From NCBI GenBank assembly GCA_938003515.1, contig CALKYL010000029.1, positions 1-20,014 on the forward strand: 20,014 nt of DNA. Direction: 5' to 3'. The notes under the pieces are model-generated. The model searched no databases and was not told where the DNA came from. It saw only the letters and a program-made list of their open reading frames with translations. The DNA is from an uncultured bacterium. Its GTDB lineage: Bacteria > Planctomycetota > UBA1135 > UBA2386. Of this stretch, positions 15,349-20,014 are shown piece after piece. Numbering within the stretch: the first letter of the stretch is position 1; each line of letters starts with the position of its first letter. A program made the position numbers and the translations under genes.

Positions 15349-15807
15349 ATGCGCCTGCACTTCCCAGCCGTCCTGCTCGCCGCCCTGGTCCTCGCCTCGT
15401 GTGGGCGCAGCCGGCCGCGCGCGAACGTGCGCCCGCCGCAGCCGCGCCTCGTTTCCATCCTGGTCGAGGTCTACGACCCGAACACCAACCTCGTCTGGGA
15501 GAACGTCTCGGTTCGCGTCGTCGAGGCCGAGCAGGAGTGGTCGAACTGCTTGTGCGTCAGCCCGTACCTAGACTGGTACCTGACCGACTCGACGGGGCGC
15601 GTGCTGCTCGACGAATTCGTGCTCGCAGACGCCGAGGTCGGCTTCCTCGAGGACGACCTCGGCGCGGCGGTCCTCGGCCCCTACTCCTACGAAGACGAGG
15701 CGCTCGTCGTGCTGGAGATCGACGCGCTGGGCTTCGCCCCGGTCTACGTCGAAGTGCCGCTCAGCTGGGACCAGCCCGACGTCTTCGTCGAGGTGCCGTT
15801 CTTCTGA
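15349..15807 (+). CDS. Small acidic lipoprotein, carboxypeptidase-regulatory-like fold possible
   Basis: The 152-residue product starts with a lipoprotein signal peptide (residues 1-17, hydrophobic AVLLAALVLA) and a lipobox LASC with C18 as the lipid site. A proline/arginine linker (GRSRPRANVRPPQPR) leads into an acidic domain of predicted beta strands. A turn DSTGRVLLDEF (about 82-92) and an ending IDALGFAPVYVEVPL recall carboxypeptidase-regulatory-like beta sandwiches, where a G-R turn precedes strands and a GF motif closes the sheet. CLC at about 70-72 could form a disulfide or bind metal. The start is supported by GGAG at 15337-15340, eight bases before the ATG. I do not recognise the family firmly and propose no function beyond an envelope location. 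It stands alone between two hairpins. Confidence 0.75.
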   Translation: MRLHFPAVLLAALVLASCGRSRPRANVRPPQPRLVSILVEVYDPNTNLVWENVSVRVVEAEQEWSNCLCVSPYLDWYLTDSTGRVLLDEFVLADAEVGFLEDDLGAAVLGPYSYEDEALVVLEIDALGFAPVYVEVPLSWDQPDVFVEVPFF

Positions 15808-15848
15808 GCGTGCCCGTCCGCGCCGCCGGCCCACCCGCTTCCGCACCG

Positions 15849-15890
15849 GTCGGCGCGCGCCTCCAGGTCGGTCGAGGGAGGCGCGCCGAC
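15849..15890 (+). terminator. Strong hairpin after the small lipoprotein gene
   Basis: The arm at 15849-15864 (GTCGGCGCGC, then GC bulge, then CTCC) pairs with 15877-15890 (GGAGGCGCGCCGAC), giving 14 pairs with a 2-base bulge and a 12-base loop. It is 41 bases after the stop and 53 bases before the next start. There is no T-run, so factor-dependent termination or mRNA 3'-end protection is as likely as intrinsic termination. Confidence 0.45.
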
Positions 15891-15908
15891 GGCCGGGACC
15901 TGCCGAGC

Positions 15909-15937
15909 TTGGCGCGCGGCCGCCGCGCCGGCACACT
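15909..15937 (+). promoter_or_regulatory. Candidate promoter for the Xaa-Pro aminopeptidase gene, leaderless type
   Basis: TTGGCG (15909-15914) and CACACT (15932-15937) are 17 bases apart. The second box ends 6 bases before the GTG at 15944, and no Shine-Dalgarno sequence lies between them. Confidence 0.35.
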
Positions 15938-15943
15938 CGCGTC

Positions 15944-17278
15944 GTGAGCCGCGACGCCCACCTCGACCCCTCACTGCACCGCGGGCGCCGCCAGCGGTTG
16001 CTCGACAGCCTCGGACCCGGCGTGCTGATCGTGCCCACGGCACGCGAGACGAAGCGCAACGGCGACGTCCTGCACGAGTTCCGTCCGGGCTCCGACTTCC
16101 ACTACCTGACCGGGTTCCCCGAGCCCGACGCGGTGCTCGTCGCCGTGAAGACCGATCGAAGGCGGCACCGCGCGATCCTCTTCGTCCGGGAACGGGATCC
16201 CGCGCGAGAGATCTGGGACGGTCCCCGTCACGGGTCGGCCGGCGCGATCCGCCGGTTCGGCGCGGACGAGGCGCACGCGATCGGCGAGCTGTGGCGGAAG
16301 CTGCCCGACCTGGTCCCCGAGGGGCAGCCGGTGTTCCACACGCTCGGACGCGATCGCGACTTCGATCGTCGTCTGCTCGACTCCTTCGCTGCCGCGGCGA
16401 GCCGGCAACGCCGACGACTGCTCCCGATGCACCCGCCGATCGTCGATCCAGGACCGGTGCTCGCGCGCCAGCGGCAGGTCAAGGACCGGTCGGAGCTCGC
16501 GGCGATGCAGCGGGCGGCCGAGCTGACGGTCGCGGGGCACATCGCGCTGGCCCGGAGCGTTCGTCCGGGGATGTACGAATACGAGGCCCAGGCGGTGCTC
16601 GAGGCGGAGTTCCGGCGCGGCGGCAGCCCGCGCAACGGCTACCCGTCGATCGTCGCGAGCGGCTCCAACGCATGCGTGTTGCACTACCACGAGAACAGTC
16701 GTCGCATGCGCGCTGGGGACCTCTTGCTCGTGGACGCCGGCGCCGAAGTGCAGGGGTGCACGGCCGACGTAACGCGCACGATCCCGGTCTCCGGTCGCTT
16801 CACCGACGCGCAGGCCGCCGTCTACCGGATCGTCCTGCGCGCCCAGCTGGCCGGCATCCGGGCGTGCAAGGCCGGCGCTCGCTGGGACGCCGCGCACCGG
16901 GCGTGCCTGCGCGCGCTGACGCGGGGCCTCGTCGAGCTCGGCGTGTTGCGGGGTGACGCGGCCCGCCTCGTCCGGGATCAGCGCTACCGCCCCTACTACA
17001 TGCACGGCACGAGCCACTGGCTCGGGCGGGACGTGCACGACGTGGGCGGCTACGAGGGCGCGGACGGCGCCGCGTTGCCGCTGCCGGCCGGCGCCGTGCT
17101 GACGGTCGAGCCCGGCCTCTACTTCGGTCCCCGCGACACGAGCGTGCCCCGCGAACTGCGCGGCATCGGAGTGCGCATCGAGGACGACGTCCACGTCACG
17201 CGCGGGGGACCGCGCGTGCTGACCGATGCCGCCCCCAAGAGCGTCGACGCGCTCGAACGACTGGCCGCGCGGCCTTGA
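15944..17278 (+). CDS. pepP: Xaa-Pro aminopeptidase (M24B metallopeptidase, PepP type)
   Basis: The 444-residue enzyme should remove N-terminal residues that precede proline, using two metal ions (often Mn). The N-terminal domain (about 1-170) has the PepP opening with FRPGSDFHYLTGFPEPDAVL (46-65). The pita-bread catalytic domain follows, with the five metal ligands in place: D264 (LLVDAGAE), D275 (TADVTRT), H358 (MHGTSHWLG), E389 (TVEPGLYF) and E413 (GVRIEDDV). H248, in LHYHEN (246-251), is a further conserved histidine. Length matches the E. coli protein closely. The start is a GTG at 15944 without Shine-Dalgarno sequence, but with promoter-like boxes directly upstream; MSRDAHLDPSLHRGRRQRLL fits the usual N terminus. 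It is convergent with the sugar transferase gene, with only 9 bases between stops. It is cytoplasmic, as no signal peptide is seen. Confidence 0.93.
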   Translation: MSRDAHLDPSLHRGRRQRLLDSLGPGVLIVPTARETKRNGDVLHEFRPGSDFHYLTGFPEPDAVLVAVKTDRRRHRAILFVRERDPAREIWDGPRHGSAGAIRRFGADEAHAIGELWRKLPDLVPEGQPVFHTLGRDRDFDRRLLDSFAAAASRQRRRLLPMHPPIVDPGPVLARQRQVKDRSELAAMQRAAELTVAGHIALARSVRPGMYEYEAQAVLEAEFRRGGSPRNGYPSIVASGSNACVLHYHENSRRMRAGDLLLVDAGAEVQGCTADVTRTIPVSGRFTDAQAAVYRIVLRAQLAGIRACKAGARWDAAHRACLRALTRGLVELGVLRGDAARLVRDQRYRPYYMHGTSHWLGRDVHDVGGYEGADGAALPLPAGAVLTVEPGLYFGPRDTSVPRELRGIGVRIEDDVHVTRGGPRVLTDAAPKSVDALERLAARP

Positions 17279-17287
17279 GCCCGCCGC

Positions 17288-18664
17288 TCACATCCCGGTG
17301 CCGCGCAGGACCACGCGCACGGTGTGCGCGATGAGCTTGAGGTCCAACCACAGCGACCAGTTGTCGATGTAGTAGAGGTCCATCTCGACCCAGCGCTTGA
17401 AGGAGACGCGGTTGCGGCCGTAGACCTGCCAGACGCAGGTCAGGCCGGGCTTGATCGAGATGCGGCGGCGCTGCCACCAGGTGTACTGCTCGACCTCGCT
17501 CGGAATCGGCGGGCGGGGGCCGACGAGGCTCATGTCGCCGAGCAGGACGTTGAAGAGCTGCGGCAGCTCGTCGACGCTGAACTTGCGCAGCACGCGCCCG
17601 AGCGGCGTCACGCGCGGGTCGTCGCCCATCTTGAACGCCGGCCCGTCCTGCAGGCTTGCCGCTCGCAGCTGTTCTCGCTTCGCGTCGGCGCCGACGTGCA
17701 TGGTGCGGAACTTGAAGCACTGGAACAGGCGCCCGGACTTGCCGACCCGGACCTGACGGAACAGCACCGGACCGCGACTCGAGACCTTGACGGCGATCGC
17801 GCAGACGACGAACACCGGCAGCAGCGCGAGGATCCCGATCGCCGCGCCCAGCACATCGACCGCGCGCTTGCCGAGCGCCGCAGCCGTGTTCTCGCGGATG
17901 GAGTCGACGTGCAGCCCCGGTCGGTTCGCGCTCCACGCGATGCCTACGCGCACGTCTTCTGCGTCGAGGAACGACGGGAAGTACTGGGTCTGCACCCCGA
18001 GCCGCTCGCAGGTGTCGATCACCCGGTGCACGTCGCCGGTCCGTGCGTCGTCGGACGGGCTGACGAACACGAGGTCGACGTCGTGACGACGGACCGTATC
18101 GGCGAGCTCGGACGCGTCGCCGAGCCGGGTGAGGTGGGGCATCTCCGTGGGGTCCTCGCCGGCGAACGGGAGGAACCCGACCAGTTCGACCGACTCGTCG
18201 GCGTCTCCCATCGACGTCAGCGCCCGCGCGCTCGGGCACGCACCGACCACCACGGCGCGCAGCCGGTCCGTCGCGTCGCCGAGCGGTCCGAAGGAGAAGG
18301 CGAGGCGCACGAAGGCGAGCGCGCCGGCTCCCGCGAGCAACACGAGCCAGACGTCGAGCGCCGCCGGATCCACGGTCGAGACGACCAGCAGGCCCGCGAT
18401 GCCCCAGGTCGCGGCCCAAGCCTCCATCGTACGTCGAAGCGAAAGCTGGAGGTTGCGGCCCGGGGCAACCCCATACGCCCCGAGTCGTCGGGCGATCAGC
18501 AGCCACGCGACGGCGAAGGTGGCGAACACCGCGCCTCGCTCTGCGGCGAGGCTCGCCCACGACGCGCTGTCGGAACCCGCCCACAGACCGGCGCAGCTGA
18601 GTGCGGCCAGAATGCCGAACACGTCGGCCAACGAGGTGGCCAGTCGACAAGGGTGGCGAGGCAT
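17288..18664 (-). CDS. Polyprenyl-phosphate sugar-1-phosphate transferase (exopolysaccharide / O-antigen initiation)
   Basis: The 458-residue membrane protein would start surface-polysaccharide synthesis by transferring a sugar-1-phosphate from an NDP-sugar to undecaprenyl phosphate. The N-terminal part holds four hydrophobic segments (about 8-28, 44-60, 84-97 and 104-124). A soluble nucleotide-binding-like middle domain (RLRAVVVGACPSA, 134-146) follows, then a hydrophobic segment (about 272-293). The C-terminal catalytic domain (Bac_transf type) has GKRAVD (265-270), FKFRTMHVGAD (317-327), DELPQLFNVLLGDMSLVGPRP (365-385) and KPGLTCVWQVYGRN (405-418). This is the WbaP/WcaJ-like architecture. 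The N-terminal membrane part is somewhat short. The ATG at 18664 is directly preceded by ten C residues on the coding strand and has no visible Shine-Dalgarno sequence. The acceptor sugar is unknown. Confidence 0.92.
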   Translation of the reverse strand: MPRHPCRLATSLADVFGILAALSCAGLWAGSDSASWASLAAERGAVFATFAVAWLLIARRLGAYGVAPGRNLQLSLRRTMEAWAATWGIAGLLVVSTVDPAALDVWLVLLAGAGALAFVRLAFSFGPLGDATDRLRAVVVGACPSARALTSMGDADESVELVGFLPFAGEDPTEMPHLTRLGDASELADTVRRHDVDLVFVSPSDDARTGDVHRVIDTCERLGVQTQYFPSFLDAEDVRVGIAWSANRPGLHVDSIRENTAAALGKRAVDVLGAAIGILALLPVFVVCAIAVKVSSRGPVLFRQVRVGKSGRLFQCFKFRTMHVGADAKREQLRAASLQDGPAFKMGDDPRVTPLGRVLRKFSVDELPQLFNVLLGDMSLVGPRPPIPSEVEQYTWWQRRRISIKPGLTCVWQVYGRNRVSFKRWVEMDLYYIDNWSLWLDLKLIAHTVRVVLRGTGM

Positions 18665-18674
18665 GGGGGGGGGG
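18665..18674 (-). repeat. Ten-base poly-C (coding strand) tract touching the sugar transferase start codon
   Basis: Ten consecutive G on the plus strand, i.e. ten C on the coding strand, lie between CACCTCG and the ATG at 18664. Such homopolymers are prone to slipped-strand mispairing and could alter spacing to a ribosome binding or promoter element. Sequencing error in homopolymers is an alternative. Confidence 0.7.
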
Positions 18675-18945
18675 CGAGGTGCGCTTCTAGTCCTTCGAGC
18701 GGACGCGACTACACGGTCCGTATCCCGATCTATCGGTCAGCAGTTTGCCGCCACGGGACAACGGTGGAAGCGTTTTTTCGTGGCGCGAGCACACGCTTTT
18801 TTTTCACGCCGGACGCAGCCCGGTCCTCCTCTCTCCAGACGCCGCCTTCGGGCGCAGGCGACCGACTCCGGGTGCGCAGCCGCGGCCGGACCTGTGACCG
18901 CCCTGGCATCGATGCCACGAGCGCGCGGCCCCTCGGCTCCCCGGG
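18665..18945. promoter_or_regulatory. 281-base intergenic region upstream of the sugar transferase gene
   Basis: No gene is supported here. Besides the poly-C tract, there is a perfect inverted repeat CCGAT-CT-ATCGG at 18725-18736, about 60 bases before the ATG. Two T-runs also stand out: T6 at 18773-18778 and T8 at 18797-18804. The arms AAGCGT (18768-18773) and ACGCTT (18793-18798) flank them. On the minus strand the runs are A-tracts 24 bases apart, suggestive of a bent or UP-element-like promoter region for the sugar transferase gene. Such AT-rich tracts stand out in this GC-rich sequence. The part 18805-18945 shows nothing further. Confidence 0.45.
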
Positions 18946-20014
18946 TCACGGCTCGGCGAGATCGGCGAGCTGGCGGGGCACCGAGGCGCCGGGGACGAGC
19001 GTCAGCGAGCCGATCGCGGCGAGCATCAGGTGCCACTCGACGACGATCTGCTCGAAGTAGGACACGGCGATGAAGTTCATGCAGTGCATGAACAACGCCG
19101 TCCCGAGCGCCCACGAGCAGAACCAGTAGGTCCGGCCGGCCTCGGGCAGGCGCATGCTGCGCGAGACCCCGACGAAGGCCAGCCAGACGACCACGACGAA
19201 GGCGGCGAGGCGCCACACGCCGCCGCTGACGCCCTCGGCGACGAACTGGTTCGTCACGTCGTGCAGCCCGGGGCCCCAGTGTCCGGTGCGCAGCGTGCCC
19301 GTCAGCCACCACTCGGGGAAGAACACGAAGAACTTGTCGACGAGGTGGTATCGGTGCCAGCCGGTCGAGCCGCCGACGACGTCGACGCGGGCGAGCAGGT
19401 GCCACACCGGCTGCTTCATGATCACGAAGTGCAGCACGCACAACCACAGGAAGACGAGCCAGCGAAGCCATCGCAGCCCGCCGCGCAGCAGGAACGCCCC
19501 GCCGCCGAGGATGCCGAACAGCAGCGCCATCACGGGAGTGCTCGAGGCGCACATGCCCACGATCGCGAGCGCCGCCGTTCCGCCGGCTGCCGTCAGGATC
19601 CAGCCGCGGCCCAGGAAGCCGCGGATCGCGTAGAACGGCAGCAGGCACGCCCAGAAACAGCCGGCCAGGATCGCGTGCGCGAACGCGCCCTGGCATCGCA
19701 GCCGGCCGTCCCGGATCTCGGTGATCGCCGGCACACCGCCGAAGATCGAGAACAGGTTGCGCGCCGTGCGGTGTTCGACGAAGAAGAACGCCGCGACCGC
19801 GAAGCTGCTGAGGATGAACTGCGTCGCGACCGTCGCCAGGTCGTGGTGGTTCCGGATCAGCATCCGGAAGAAGAAGTAGACCATCATCGCGTCGACCGCC
19901 GCGCCGAGTCGATTGACTAGGATCGACACCGTCCATCCGAGGAAGAAGCCCGTCACGACCGCGACCAAGGCCCAGACGCTGATCGCGCGATCGAGGTGGT
20001 TCCAGACGCTCCGC
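18946..20014 (-). CDS. O-antigen polymerase/ligase-like integral membrane protein (5' end outside window)
   Basis: The frame is open to the window edge, adding WNHLDRAISVWAL before the TTG at 19968, so the true start lies beyond the window; about 355 residues are visible. The protein is very hydrophobic, with roughly eight to ten membrane segments. Counting from the TTG as residue 1, a large non-membrane loop (about 186-250) contains RVDVVGGSTGWHRYHLVDK and a later HDVTNQFVAEGVSGG. This pattern matches the periplasmic loop of Wzy/WaaL-type proteins, where a conserved arginine, G-W-x-R and D-x-x-N residues occur. These enzymes polymerise or ligate undecaprenyl-linked glycans at the outer face of the inner membrane. 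It lies upstream of the sugar transferase on the same strand with a 281-base gap, so the two probably belong to one polysaccharide cluster. Polymerase and ligase cannot be told apart here. Confidence 0.75.
   Translation of the reverse strand, partial: RSVWNHLDRAISVWALVAVVTGFFLGWTVSILVNRLGAAVDAMMVYFFFRMLIRNHHDLATVATQFILSSFAVAAFFFVEHRTARNLFSIFGGVPAITEIRDGRLRCQGAFAHAILAGCFWACLLPFYAIRGFLGRGWILTAAGGTAALAIVGMCASSTPVMALLFGILGGGAFLLRGGLRWLRWLVFLWLCVLHFVIMKQPVWHLLARVDVVGGSTGWHRYHLVDKFFVFFPEWWLTGTLRTGHWGPGLHDVTNQFVAEGVSGGVWRLAAFVVVVWLAFVGVSRSMRLPEAGRTYWFCSWALGTALFMHCMNFIAVSYFEQIVVEWHLMLAAIGSLTLVPGASVPRQLADLAEP

Noticed and set aside
18768..18804. Rho-independent terminator (hairpin plus T8)
   Set aside because: The T-run is on the plus strand, where no gene precedes it; the flanking genes run on the minus strand, so it cannot terminate them. 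More likely A-tracts of a promoter region.
1..20014. tRNA, rRNA, CRISPR, insertion sequences or phage genes
   Set aside because: No cloverleaf, direct-repeat array, transposase or phage motif was recognised on either strand.

Overview
This is a GC-rich (roughly 70% by eye) bacterial chromosomal window, densely packed with genes on both strands. No mobile element, CRISPR array, rRNA or tRNA gene was recognised. The host cannot be fixed from sequence alone. GC content, lipoproteins and carboxypeptidase-regulatory-like proteins, and the O-antigen-polymerase type at the right edge would fit a GC-rich planctomycete or another deep-branching Gram-negative lineage. That is an inference, not an identification.

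Layout. (1) 3-584 is the tail of a protein with beta-sandwich repeats. (2) 669-2146 is a two-gene unit, an N-formylglutamate amidohydrolase-like protein and a pat/bar-type GNAT acetyltransferase, with 3' ends overlapping a convergent SAM methyltransferase (2113-2640, minus). (3) 2745-7498 is the most distinctive locus: a three-subunit molybdenum hydroxylase in the order 2Fe-2S, Mo, FAD. Its FAD subunit carries a four-cysteine insertion with the spacing I recall for the [4Fe-4S] loop of 4-hydroxybenzoyl-CoA reductase (HcrCAB). A small lipoprotein gene is translationally coupled to its end. (4) 12090 down to 7464 (minus) is a trehalose / alpha-glucoside module: GH15 hydrolase, a fused OtsA-OtsB protein overlapping it by ATGA, then a zinc-ribbon Nudix hydrolase. 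(5) 12215-15145 is a plus-strand unit of SpoU RNA methyltransferase, RarA clamp-loader-like ATPase and DUF72 protein. (6) 15349-17278 holds a small acidic lipoprotein and an Xaa-Pro aminopeptidase. (7) 20014 down to 17288 (minus) looks like the edge of a surface-polysaccharide cluster: an O-antigen polymerase/ligase-like membrane protein (partial) and a polyprenyl-phosphate sugar-1-phosphate transferase whose ATG is directly preceded by ten cytosines.

The Mo enzyme should draw electrons through FAD and several Fe-S clusters to or from a Mo-pterin site. No CoA ligase, ferredoxin or benzoyl-CoA pathway gene is present here, so its substrate is open. The residue at the usual catalytic glutamate position of the Mo subunit reads as glutamine. 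A second window-wide pattern is that several first-in-unit genes lack a Shine-Dalgarno sequence but have a -10-like hexamer 6-9 bases before the start codon, as expected for leaderless mRNAs, whereas genes inside operons tend to have clear ribosome binding sites.
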